A stretch of 64,000 nt of DNA from Pomphorhynchus laevis (Eukaryota; Acanthocephala; Palaeacanthocephala; Echinorhynchida; Pomphorhynchidae). Position 1 is the first letter of the stretch; the number at the start of each line of letters is the position of its first letter. The stretch lies in assembly GCA_012934845.2 (NCBI GenBank), contig WNNJ02000726.1, positions 62,001 to 126,000 on the forward strand. The letters run 5' to 3'. This document shows positions 12,276 through 21,667 of the stretch, piece after piece. Made by a program: the position numbers and the translations under genes. The notes below the pieces were generated by a model. That model was not told where the DNA came from. It saw only the letters and a program-made list of their open reading frames with translations, and searched no databases.

Positions 12276-12989
12276 ATATTGTTGCTGGTAAAGTAAGCCT
12301 TGTGGATAATTGATTTAGAGGAATCAGCGGATTTTAACATATTATCAATTAATTTATCTGCTGTCTGTTTTAGAGCGATAGAGGAACAGATAATACGGCT
12401 TCGGTAGAATAACGATTTAGCTGCTGATGGCTTCCATACTGTAGGAACATTAGAAGACCAGTGAACAATTTGATATGGAATATTAGGTTGTCTATAGACA
12501 GTTGTTTCCGATGATCCATGGTTTGTTCTATGTACAAGAACATTGAGAAGCCCAATTGAATCATAAATCATTTCCGAAATATCCCACTGAATGAACGGAT
12601 GCTTACAGTTTAAAATTTCTAACATATCTGATTATGGGACATGATGATCAAGTACGATAAAAACATCGTCTACGTATCTAAGTCATATATGTAATGATGG
12701 GCATCTATCAAATATGCCTAGCTGCCACTGGCGCTATACAATTCTGCAAACGTAGGTCCAAATGGGTTACCAATGGCAACGCCTTCTACCTGGTCATACA
12801 TACAACCATCGAATTCAAAGTTGCATCTGCTCGTACGAATCTTAAGGGGTTTGTACCACTCACTTTTATTTAACTTCCAATCTGTGTTATTAGTCGAGAG
12901 AAGATCTGATGCTAGCCGAATAGAACAATCTAGAGGAGCAGCGAGTTTTACCTGAAATTACCTTACGACTTACAACTTTCATCTCTAAC

Positions 12990-13679
12990 CGATGTACACT
13001 CGAGTCATTAATTTGTGGTCTCACGCACTCCAAAAAGATTCATAAACTCTTATTTGCTAAATTCAAATATCAAGTACAGTGTGACTCTGATGATTGTCGT
13101 CGCTGGTCGACGATTACAATCGCTCCTGATTCAAATGATAATTCTAGTGTGTCATTTATATGTGGATTTTGTGCTTCCCTGCGCATTCAATCACTAGAAG
13201 AGGAAATAAGTGTTTTAAAAAAAGTAATTCAAAATATAGATCATTGCCAGTGCAACATGAATTCCAAAGATGCATTAACAAATACATTCAATAACAGCAC
13301 TCCTGTTTTATCAAATTCAACTGTGCATTCTAGTGGGTCAATTGTAAGTGTTCGCAACAAGAGACTCGAAGTAAGCGATTGCATAATGGATCAGTGTACA
13401 ACAGGGAATGAGATATTGCAAAATTCCACTAACAATCATCATATCAATCAAATATCCAATATTACCCCACAAACTCACTCTACACGGGTATGGAAGAATA
13501 TTAAAGGACGTCATTTTCGAAGTTCATCCAGTATTGGTCAACAAAATTTGCAACTTGATTCCAAACTTGGCGAATCCAACTGTAAAGATCATTCCAGGGA
13601 TATTAATTCAATGTCTAAATCGTCAGTGATGGTTGCAAATGTCGGAGAATTTTCCGTACATAAAACAGAAAACGGCTAG
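12990..13679 (+). pseudogene. LINE B2 ORF1: zinc-finger and coiled-coil protein
   Basis: The frame is open from at least 12990. The zinc-finger cysteines lie at 13080-13082 and 13095-13097 (QCDSDDCRRW), followed by FICGFCASLR around 13152-13181: a C-x4-C ... C-x2-C arrangement with a Trp, similar to part of a PHD finger. Then comes a short coiled coil (SLEEEISVLKKVI) and a Ser/Asn-rich tail with no domain I recognise, ending at 13679. The first in-frame ATG seen (13149) would cut off half of the finger, so the true start is probably upstream and lost. It likely acted as an RNA-binding chaperone. Confidence 0.65.
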
Positions 13680-14494
13680 AATAAAGAACCATCAGGGATT
13701 TCAAATAATATTATTGACGAAGTCGGAACTAAAATCTTCAAACATTGTTGAAGATTATTATCACATTATTGGTATCGTGCGGATCAGTGTAAAATTCTTC
13801 AAGCAGCATCGATTATGCACTTTATAAGCGCTAGTGACGATGTTGAAGATTGTTGGAAGGTTTTCCGTTCAGCAATGTGTGAAATAATAGAAAAATACGT
13901 TCCAACCAAGATCGTACATAATAAAAAAGTGAATCCTCCGTGGTTTAATCGAGAACTTAAATCAGAACTAAGACGAAGAAACCGACTGTTTAAATTAAGC
14001 TGCAAGGACAATACTTATCGATAGGAATACGTCAATTGTCGTAACGATTTTGAAAAGCTTAAAAAATGCAAAAAAAAATAAAAATACGAACTGACAATAG
14101 CTGCGAACTTCCAGTGCACCAAAACGATTTTGGGCTCACATACGTAGAAATAGGACAATTCCTCCTGCGATTTCGTCTCTTCGTATTAATGATAACTTTA
14201 TCACATCGCCTCAAGCTGTAGCCGACACGTTTGCGTCGACTTTTCCACTCGTAACTAATAACATAGAAACTACCAGCAATCTCGTGTAAGCCATTCACAA
14301 AGTTATTTTGATGTTACTACCGAGGAGGTTTATAGTGAGTTAAATAATTTACGACATACATCACCAGGCCGGATAGATTACATCCCCAGATACTAAGGAT
14401 ATTATCGACATTTATTGCTTCACCGTTAGCTTATTTGTTTTAACTATCACTAGCTAAGTCAATTCTACCGTTAGATTGGAAAATCGCCACTGTA

Positions 14495-14785
14495 GTGCCA
14501 GTCCACAAAAAAGGAGATCGTCACAATCGTGAAAATTATAGAGCAATAAGCCTTACAAGTGTTGTATGTAAGATGTTAGAGCGCATATTGCATCGGCAAT
14601 TACTATCCTATCTTGAATCATCGAACTTGTTAGATAATTCGCAACATGGTTTTCGTCCTGGACGTTCTTGCATGTCTAATCTTTTATGCGCACGAGAAGC
14701 ATGGGTTGATGCAGTTGTGCAGGGTAATGCTGTTTATGTCGTGTATTTCGACTTCAGCCAGGCCTTCGATCTTATCAAAGGACTA
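14495..14785 (+). pseudogene. LINE B2 reverse transcriptase, N-terminal part
   Basis: Encodes PVHKKGDRHNRENYRAISLT, VVCKMLERILHRQL, NSQHGFRPGRSCMSNLL and motif A VVYFDFSQAFD, the standard CR1/Jockey-type RT opening. The protein frame continues to 14989 but the residues after position about 95 bear no resemblance to an RT, so the real homology ends near 14770-14785. Motifs B and C are absent. Confidence 0.85.
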
Positions 14786-15065
14786 TCCTCCACCTTTCAT
14801 TGCACATCAACGAATTCACTACTCGACTTATTATTGGTCCATGAGAGGTGGTTGTTGAAACCCCACTGTACGGAGCAGTCGCGACAAGATCTGTCCACCT
14901 CTCATGACTTGATTCGCTGGCGGATAGAGGAGGATACGCTGCTTAGAAGGAGATTCACTTTGATCCTATCAGTGGTTTTTTTCAGGTAGCAATCCAAAGC
15001 TTCCCGTGAATTGGTAATGAGTGTCTAACCGAATTTAATTCCTATCTCTCTTCGAAGCAAGATGA
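14786..15065. other. Unassigned, GC-richer segment with a 12-bp inverted repeat
   Basis: Lies between the broken end of LINE B2 and the family C3 fragment and resembles neither. It is visibly richer in G and C than the surroundings. CATGAGAGGTGG (14840-14851) is exactly complementary to CCACCTCTCATG (14895-14906), with 43 nt between. It may be a piece of another repeat or of a host gene; I cannot name it. Confidence 0.5.
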
Positions 15066-16268
15066 TTAAAGATACAAACGTCCATTAAGGACCGCTCCAT
15101 CCTGTTGCCGTATAACCCATGGCACTCTATATCCAAACCTAGCAATGGGGTCAGTTGTAGTAGAACTTGATTCGAAATGAACATTTTCTGTAAGTGATTG
15201 TAAAGTCGGCTCTATTGATACACAAACGTATACAGTGGACAATTCCCTTGCCAACAGATCTTACACCGTATTGTGGCGAATTGACGGCAGACCATTAGCT
15301 TGACAAGAATTTGAGTGTACGACACTAAATGGTTAGCCGCACATACATAATGCGGGAGCATCAGGGGGTTCCCAGCCATAACGAGTGGCGATGACGTCGT
15401 GAAACTGTTTTTATTGAGCTGACAACACGATTTAATTCGTGGTTTGTCGAATAACCAAAATTATGCACGACAATTGATGCGTATTCCAATTTGGAGCTCA
15501 TTTGTTCATTGTTAATTTTAATGATTGCCACCTTTTGCTTGCAAGCTTCCTCCCTCTCGTGTATTATACAGGTCACCACTTCATTTTGGGTTTTAACCAA
15601 CTTATTACCAGTTACGCCGAGCAGTAAAGGCTGTCACATGCGCACATAGTTATTGTATACGGAATCATGATGAGCATCTGGAAAAGAAATGCCTAGTCCT
15701 CCGAAACGTAATGGGAGTGTAAGTACTTGCCAGCATTCAGCTTCTGGAATAGTACCAACAAGTGCCGGAATAATATTATGTTGAATCATATCAGCGATAC
15801 GCTCAAAGTGCGACACTGATAAATCACAAGTTCGCTGTAAGTAGCTTTATTTGAATTTTAGTGTATGTGTAAGCAATACAAATGCGACGTGTGGACTCTC
15901 ATTCGCCACTTCAACCAGGTTTGACAGCGAGCGAATCCATTTATCTACTTTGGACTTAACAAACTCAGAAATGAATGAGTTACCTTCAATAGATGACCCA
16001 AGTTCTGACAAGCTGCTGCAAACTAATCGAAGTCCGGAATCGGCAAAAAGTGTCTTCGTTCGGGTCAGGTCATCTTCATGCACTAAGAGTTGGCATTTGT
16101 CCTCGTTAATAAAGAACCAATATTGAGACCCGATGTCCCTAATCAAGTTCCAAACCGCCATTAGATCGGTATTACTGCCGACACAATGAGCATCATCGGC
16201 ATACCAACGGTGTGCAATTTGTGGAACTGCCGTTTGCAATGCTTTGATCAGTGGGAGAGAGGCCGCTG
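15066..16268 (-). mobile_element. Family C retroelement fragment C3 (RT motif C to nuclease)
   Basis: On the minus strand it begins inside the RT at FAAASLPLI, keeps HRWYADDAHCVGS (motif C), the region after the RT (LTLPLRFGGLGISFPDAH) and VSIEPTLQSLTENVHFESS, and ends where the nuclease core should start. Frames are interrupted between 15254 and 15634. It aligns with family C1 over the same regions. Truncated at both ends. Confidence 0.85.
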
Positions 16269-16328
16269 CAAAATTTTAATAATTTATATTAAAATTAATA
16301 ATAATATAATTATAATAATTATTAAAAT

Positions 16329-16560
16329 AATTTTTTTTATAAATACAAACATTTAAGAATACAGTCAAATAAAAGATCTTTAGCTAATATTACTAGATCG
16401 TCGGCATAGAGGGTACAAGAGACTTCATTCGATGCATGACGAAGATGCATAGGCAAATCCATAACAAAAAAAGAAAATAATATAGGGCTGAGTGGATCTC
16501 CCTGTAAAACACCGCGATTAGCAAAAAAGAAATCAGAGGTGTTGATACCATCAGATACTT
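16329..16560 (-). mobile_element. Fragment of a different LINE RT joined to a family C 3' tail
   Basis: On the minus strand 16560-16376 encodes RGVLQGDPLSPILFSFF (motif B) and CTLYADDLVILAKDL (motif C). This RT variant differs from families A, B and C. The coding sequence runs directly into a 44-nt block (16372-16329) that is identical to the stop codon and 3' tail of C1 (17353-17310). A stop follows 13 codons later. It is either a template-switch chimera or a 3' tail shared between lineages. Confidence 0.7.
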
Positions 16561-16565
16561 TATTT

Positions 16566-17012
16566 TTTATTTTTTTTTATAATATAAATTATTCAAAAAT
16601 AAGACAGCTTAAAGGTTACCCTCTAATGGGTCCAAAGTGGCAATTCAAAAACTGAATTTTTAGTTCAAAGGGAGTTGATCGTACAAATCGACTTAGAGTG
16701 GTGCGTCCTTATCGTGAATTAGAGTTCCTGGTTCTTGATACCTGTTTCGCATAGCCATCGATGTGGATTTTATAATAAGGAGTGAAATCCTGGCTCTTTC
16801 TTGACGGATCAAATCGGGATATGAAAGGTTGTTGTTGCTCGCTTTAAGTGAAGATATGCGCTTAAGTATCGAGTCCGCTATCTTTCCAATACCACCAACA
16901 GTTGAGAAAATCAACGGGTGAAACGAAGCATTTTCTATTTTCGCAATCCGCTCTGTATATTTTGCCTGCTTCCGATTTTCATGGTACTTGAATGGATCCT
17001 TCATTGTATTAT
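16566..17012 (-). mobile_element. Family C 3' terminal fragment C2
   Basis: Encodes DPFKYHENRKQAKYTERI and HPLIFSTVGGIGKIADSILK, the C-terminal end of the family C protein after the nuclease core, with a stop at 16693. A 3' UTR follows and ends in an A-rich tail near 16566-16590. It is 5'-truncated at about 17012. A 26-nt block identical to the C1 tail end (17287-17312) sits just upstream at 17027-17052, suggesting serial insertion at neighbouring sites. Confidence 0.85.
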
Positions 17013-17286
17013 TATTAATAATAATATTTTTTTTATTTAATATTATTATAATATTAATAATATTAATATTAATATTAATATTAATATTAATATTAATATA
17101 TTAATATATTAATTCTTAATATATTATATTAAGAATTATATTATATTCTTAATACGTTCTTCTATAATCGTTCTTTGTATGTTATTTTATTGTATGTTAT
17201 TTTATTGTATATAGTTATTTGTTAACAGCTTAGAATTTCAAACTCAATATAATAATTGAGTTTGAAATAATAATTGTCTACATAAT
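17013..17286. repeat. AT-rich spacer with ATT-type microsatellite and a perfect palindrome
   Basis: An (AATATT)-like microsatellite fills about 17041-17110. TTTCAAACTCAAT (17236-17248) is exactly complementary to 17255-17267 with a 6-nt loop. A stretch near 17165-17232 (TTTTATTGTATG repeated, then AGTTATTTGTTA) resembles the 5' UTR of C4 at 45040-45062, so part of this spacer may be a leftover C 5' end. Confidence 0.55.
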
Positions 17287-17345
17287 TTTTTTTTATTTAA
17301 TATTATTATAATTTTTTTTATAAATACAAACATTTAAGAATACAG

Positions 17346-19733
17346 TCAAATAATAGTTATTAAGTCTTGTTCCATGCTGACTAACTGACTAATCCACGTG
17401 CGAGCAGCACGTATAGACATCGAAGACATTTTTGCTAAAGCAAAACCGACTCTACTCCTTATATTTCGGATACAGGCGCTGTAATTATCGCAAGTTCTAT
17501 CTGCTCGTATCTTTGCTATTTTCTTTAAAATCATCTGTGCTGTACTGCCAAGGGCACCGTTGGAGGCAAGAACAATAGGATAAAATGACGATCGTTCAAA
17601 CCGTGCTATTCTTTCACCATACTTCGAGTTTTTTCTAGCCTCGTGATAGTTAAAAGCATTGCTTGTCGTGCCAGATGAATAAGAAGGAGCAAGATGGCTG
17701 AAAACACAAATGTCAAATAATGACCGCTCCGTCTTATCCCCAAACAGACCGTAACACGCAACATCAACTCTAGAATTACGATCAAGGGTCGTTGTGGAAT
17801 TTTTGAAAACTATTCCTTCAGGCAAAGGTTGTAAAGGAGGTTCAATTGATGTTGAACTGCATACATCGGCTAGTTCTTTAGCAATAATATCTCGAATCAC
17901 GTTATGTCTAATTGTTGGAATACCACCGGACTGACAAGCAACAGCATGACAAATATCAAAATGGTGTCCACACAAACATTTCATGGGTGAGTCTGGAGGT
18001 TTCCATCCATAGCGTGATGCCAGAGCATTTTGAAATTGCCTTTTGCTTAAGTGGTGACCAAGTACTAGTGAAGGTTTTGCTGAAAGCCAATTAGATGCTC
18101 CTTTACAGGCTGCGAAATCGAGACAAGCGCTAATAGTCGCTGATTTTGATTTAACCCTCATCAATCGAGTTTTGATAGATTCTTGCTTATATGTTCTTAT
18201 TTCTCGCGCAATTTGGGCATATCTAATCTCTAAATCACTTCCTGATAATCCATCTAGTAGAGGTTGGCTCATGCGTAATGAACGATCATATTCCGAAAGA
18301 GGATTACTATTCGGGTCTTGTATACCCAATCCACCGTAGCGTAATGGAATCATTATCGAATCAAGTTGTCCCGTATCTAAATCTACTCCTGTCAACTTCG
18401 GAATGATCGTGTTGAATATATACGATGAAAGACGTTCATAACATGTGCTACTAGCCATACAAGTTCGTTGAACATAATTCCACTTGAATTGGAGCGCCTG
18501 CGTCAAAGCTGCAAAAGCGACGTATGGATCTTCATTCGCTACTAAATTCAAATTTTTTAATGATTCAATCCAATTGTCAATTTTGCCATGAACAAACTGG
18601 TCCATATATGTTTGATCTCCAATGGCAGAACCAAGAATTTCTGTACCTTGAAATATAATCTTAAGCCCTGTACCACAGAAAGTCTTCTCTGCTAAATTTA
18701 TTTGATATTTATGTACTAGAACCTGGCATTTTTGTTCATTCAGATGAAATCCATATCTAAGGCCGATTTCGCGGATACCATTCCAGACTCTCAATACATC
18801 AGATCGACTACCCACACAATTCGCATCGTCTGCAAACCAGCGATGAGTAACGTTTGGTGCTATGGCTCTCAGCTTCATTATGAGTGGAAGTGATGACGCA
18901 GCAAATGCTATCATTGCCAGAGGATCACCTTGCGTGAACTCCTCCTTGGAAAATATTAAATCCTTGTCGACTGAAAGAGTTGCTGGATTACCATACACAT
19001 TACGCAGCACTGTTGCTAGTGAAGGACAAACATACTCTATATTTGCTAGAGCCAATTTACGGTTCACACAGTTAAATGCATTTCGAGCATATAGCTGCAA
19101 CAAACACATGTCACTGTTTTCCATGTAAACCTGTCGAATGGAATGTACCGCAGCCTCGACCCCGCATCTTTGTCCAGCGCACAATTGTTCGCATTTCGAA
19201 ACGATCTGTAAGTCTTTACTTATCAACTTTGCCAGAACTTGTCCAACTATTCTGCGTGATACCTCACCAATCCCTATCGGCCTGATGCCGGGGTCCTTGT
19301 TCAATGGAATCAAACGGCTTGCTGTAAAAGCTGTAAGAGAGTCTGGGTTGATAATAAAGGTTGCCACTAGATACGAAAAATCAGCAAGACTGGAAGCTAG
19401 TCGAGAAGATGATATTCCGTAAGAACATGGTATTGTGCGCCATATTTGCGCATCCATTCCTGAAGGTCCTGCGGATCTTTGAGTGCGTGAGGCTGCCTCT
19501 ATAATGTCATCGCTTGATATGTATTCAAAACGTACTCGGTGGTGCTTAACCATGTTTGGAAAAGGACTATTTAGAGCTACGCCTTTACTTATGTCGGAAG
19601 CTTCAGGGTGAAGCTGTAAGACCTTATGCCGCACACTCTGTGATTCAAAAGTATCGTCCAGCTCCATTATACCCATTTGATTGTGAGGATTTTCAAGCAA
19701 TTTTATCGCTGAGTTTGTCTTGTGATGTGTCAT
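17346..19733 (-). CDS. Family C reverse transcriptase with CxC..H..C knuckle and PD-(D/E)XK-like nuclease
   Basis: 795 codons without a stop. RT: RPIGIGEVSRRI (residues 151-162), motif A region QLYARNAFN (213-221), FTQGDPLAM (266-274), WFADDANCVG (299-308). In C4 the motif A region reads AVDATNAFN, so the catalytic Asp is Tyr215 here and the enzyme is probably dead. After the RT, CLCGHHFDICHAVAC holds C586, C588, H596 and C600, followed by RHN at 609, as in the knuckle before the nuclease of R2-type elements. RVDVAC (Asp657) and ERSLFDICVF (Glu669, Asp674) fit a PD-(D/E)XK-like core. The expected role is target nicking and priming on the cut strand. The first Met is used for lack of better evidence; homology to C4 continues upstream. 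Confidence 0.85.
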   Translation of the reverse strand: MTHHKTNSAIKLLENPHNQMGIMELDDTFESQSVRHKVLQLHPEASDISKGVALNSPFPNMVKHHRVRFEYISSDDIIEAASRTQRSAGPSGMDAQIWRTIPCSYGISSSRLASSLADFSYLVATFIINPDSLTAFTASRLIPLNKDPGIRPIGIGEVSRRIVGQVLAKLISKDLQIVSKCEQLCAGQRCGVEAAVHSIRQVYMENSDMCLLQLYARNAFNCVNRKLALANIEYVCPSLATVLRNVYGNPATLSVDKDLIFSKEEFTQGDPLAMIAFAASSLPLIMKLRAIAPNVTHRWFADDANCVGSRSDVLRVWNGIREIGLRYGFHLNEQKCQVLVHKYQINLAEKTFCGTGLKIIFQGTEILGSAIGDQTYMDQFVHGKIDNWIESLKNLNLVANEDPYVAFAALTQALQFKWNYVQRTCMASSTCYERLSSYIFNTIIPKLTGVDLDTGQLDSIMIPLRYGGLGIQDPNSNPLSEYDRSLRMSQPLLDGLSGSDLEIRYAQIAREIRTYKQESIKTRLMRVKSKSATISACLDFAACKGASNWLSAKPSLVLGHHLSKRQFQNALASRYGWKPPDSPMKCLCGHHFDICHAVACQSGGIPTIRHNVIRDIIAKELADVCSSTSIEPPLQPLPEGIVFKNSTTTLDRNSRVDVACYGLFGDKTERSLFDICVFSHLAPSYSSGTTSNAFNYHEARKNSKYGERIARFERSSFYPIVLASNGALGSTAQMILKKIAKIRADRTCDNYSACIRNIRSRVGFALAKMSSMSIRAARTWISQLVSMEQDLITII

Positions 19734-19947
19734 TAGCTGAATAAATTTCTGGACCCAACTTGATTTTCTAGATGTCCTTTGGCTTTGGCACTTTCTCTAA
19801 CTTTGAAGGATTCTTGCTTCACATAAAAGCTCGAACAAGTTTTGTTCCTTCCATAATTTTAGTCCGCGTTTAATATTTTTGCGTCTTGTACTCACACGAC
19901 GAGATTCCGTTCTTTGCAAAATTAACTGACACATCACCGTAAATGAT

Positions 19948-20415
19948 TTAAGACTTAATTCTATCTGTTTGATCATCGACGCATAAACGATAAAATGACG
20001 CTAAATTGTCGATGAACTCGAAGCTTGCATTACATTTTGGTAGCTCGAACAAATTCGGAACACATAAAATGACTTCTTTGTAAACCGAGTCAATGTCAAT
20101 CCCTGTGTTAGTTTCTTTATCTGTGCTACTATGTAAGAGCTCAGTAGATTTATTAGTAAATCCAATACTACACAAGTTCAATTCCAAGATTTGGTTAATA
20201 CAACCATTCACTGAATGTGATACATTCGCTCGCTCTGAGGATGGAATGATGGAGTCCAATAATAGCGGCGTTTCTTTAATGCGATTTTTGCAACTGGTAG
20301 CTAGACAGTCGATACAAGATCTTCTGGATTTCTTACAAGGACAACGTATACATTTTGCAGTTGAACCATTACACGTACAACAGCGAGAAAAGGAAGACGG
20401 TTTACCTCGCGGCAT
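19948..20415 (-). CDS. Family C N-terminal CXC-like cysteine-rich region
   Basis: 155 codons. Residues 12-47 hold a dense cysteine cluster (CCTCNGSTAKCIRCPCKKS, then SCIDC and CKNR) that resembles a CXC/tesmin-type zinc-binding repeat. The C4 equivalent, CCNCNGAAVICRGCRCAKKS, keeps every cysteine. Both begin with M-x-RGKP, which supports this start. The rest is Ser/Thr-rich and ends in a weakly conserved segment (FEFIDNLASFYRL; in C4 EFIDILSSYYNL). It probably binds DNA or RNA, in the place of the zinc-finger/Myb head of R2-type proteins. It lies 214 nt upstream of the RT frame. Confidence 0.75.
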   Translation of the reverse strand: MPRGKPSSFSRCCTCNGSTAKCIRCPCKKSRRSCIDCLATSCKNRIKETPLLLDSIIPSSERANVSHSVNGCINQILELNLCSIGFTNKSTELLHSSTDKETNTGIDIDSVYKEVILCVPNLFELPKCNASFEFIDNLASFYRLCVDDQTDRIKS

Positions 20416-20530
20416 TATGTTGAATGTATGTATGTTAGACTGTTGTTTATTTTATTGTATGTATCAATAAAATATATAATTAATATTAATAATAATAATT
20501 ACAGGGTCTGTAACTGTATTGATCTGTAAT

Positions 20531-20969
20531 GTATGTATATTAGATCTCAAACTTTTTTAAGGTTTTATATTATTATACATGTTATTATATTATTATAATA
20601 ATCAAAATAATAACAATTTTCTGCAGATGCTAGCATAAGTTAGCAAAATATCAAAAATAATGTCTTCTTTCCTTTGATAATTATTTAATATCATTATTTC
20701 AGACTAAATGATTTATCATCTTGATACACTAAGAGATAACATTGATAAACAATAGATATTGAAGTAGTAATCTTTCACAAATGATATATACGACGGGTAT
20801 ATAGTCCAAGTTTCAGACTTTAGTTTCGTATTATATACGATTTAAAAATTGATATTCAACATATAAACTCAAAGTTTCAAACATAAAAATTGAAATTCGA
20901 AATGTTTGTAAACTTTTTCATATTCTTAAATTTAAATGATTTATTTGATATACAATATAACTTAAACTG
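20531..20969. other. AT-rich intergenic sequence, no gene seen
   Basis: No open frame or similarity. It separates the C1 insertion from the degraded duplicate of the secreted-protein gene. Confidence 0.55.
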
Positions 20970-21303
20970 TAATGAATATAAGAGGTTTCCAGAAGGATCT
21001 ATTGATTTTAGCTTTGTGTTACTATGATTGCATATTTAGCTATTTGCACTTCTTGCTTGCTGTCCACAGTAACCTTAACTTGTTGACCCGCTCCACCTTT
21101 CTCAATATGCTGATATCTTTTATGGTTTACAACAATTGGGTACAAGTATTGACTGCGCCTCAATGAAGTGTCAATCCTGATCGTCACATTTTTTCAACTG
21201 GGTTTTAAAGTAGGTTAGTTTAAACAATTAACGAAGAACTTATTTCCGGTTTTAGATTCGCATATCTGCTCAAAATAACAAATAGCAAAACAAACGGAAG
21301 CAT
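20970..21303 (-). pseudogene. Partial, decayed duplicate of the secreted DUF4139-like gene
   Basis: Starting at an ATG at 21303-21301 on the minus strand it reads MLPFVLLFVILSRYANLKPE, closely matching the neighbouring gene's start (MFSYVLLVVILSKQADLKPA). Similarity continues through the region corresponding to residues 20-110 of the intact gene (for example the QHIEKGGVGQNVTV block is recognisable as QHIEKGGAGQ) and fades near 20970. Frame breaks are present and the 330 downstream codons are missing. Same orientation, about 360 bp downstream of the intact gene's stop, so this is a tandem partial duplication. Confidence 0.85.
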
Positions 21304-21667
21304 ATATTCTTCTAACACAACTTTAGGACTAAATACATACCGATTATAATGTATCTCCTGTTAACTAACATATATATATCTATGACAAAATGATATTATT
21401 TTTATATACTATAGAGATAGCGTATATATCTATAATATAAATGATGTTCAATATGACCATTACAGAGACTATGTGATTAAGGCTATCGTATGACGTTACT
21501 CAGATATTGAATAGATATTACGAGTAATATAACTATTTCTAAAACAAATTATCACATTGACTATAAAAGTAAAACAAGATTACGAATTTTATAACATTAG
21601 TTAAAGATTACTTGTCCAGCTCTAATCCTGAGTGGATAAGAGGTCCTACAATTATGGTATCCATTTA
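21304..21667. other. Spacer between the secreted-protein gene and its partial duplicate
   Basis: AT-rich. It must hold the 3' UTR of the gene ending at 21668 and any promoter of the duplicate. I see no clear AATAAA hexamer on the minus strand immediately after the stop. Confidence 0.5.

Larger units (their letters stand above)
11702..12955 (-). mobile_element. Penelope-like element fragment (RT plus GIY-YIG)
   Basis: On the minus strand the order is: a 5' fragment with SEWYKPLKIRTSRCNFEFDG, then YDQVEGVAIGNPFGPTFAEL (Penelope-type motif B), LRYVDDVFIVLD (motif C with YVDD), a VLVHRTN plus TTVYRQPNIPYQIVHWSSN stretch, and finally GIYIGQTGKPIKTRIDQHRK, a GIY-YIG nuclease. This motif series is diagnostic of Penelope-like elements. 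It is 5'-truncated near 12955, interrupted by a family A 3' end at 12059-12275, and carries two back-to-back perfect hairpins at 11919-11984 between the RT and the nuclease. The frame is broken more than once. Confidence 0.88.
12960..14785 (+). mobile_element. CR1-like LINE B2, endonuclease deleted
   Basis: Contains ORF1 (12990-13679), the linker before the RT (QCKILQAASI near 13785 and PPWFNRELKSELRRRNRLFK) and the N-terminal half of the RT up to motif A. Almost the whole AP-endonuclease that should lie between ORF1 and the linker is missing. The element stops abruptly after YFDFSQAFD at about 14770, where unrelated sequence begins. No 3' UTR is present. Confidence 0.82.
17287..20530 (-). 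mobile_element. Family C retroelement copy C1 (REL-type LINE), nearly complete
   Basis: About 3.2 kb on the minus strand: a cysteine-rich N-terminal frame (19948-20415), then a long RT plus nuclease frame (17346-19733), then a 3' tail ATTCTTAAATGTTTG... ending in an A-rich stretch. C4 has the same order of parts, so the two frames were probably one protein of about 1,000 residues, now split by changes between 19733 and 19948. There is no AP-endonuclease. The 5' limit is uncertain (about 20470-20530). Confidence 0.85.

Noticed and set aside
14785-14989. Continuation of the B2 RT protein to 14989
   Set aside because: Residues after motif A no longer match any RT; the frame is open only by chance across a junction.
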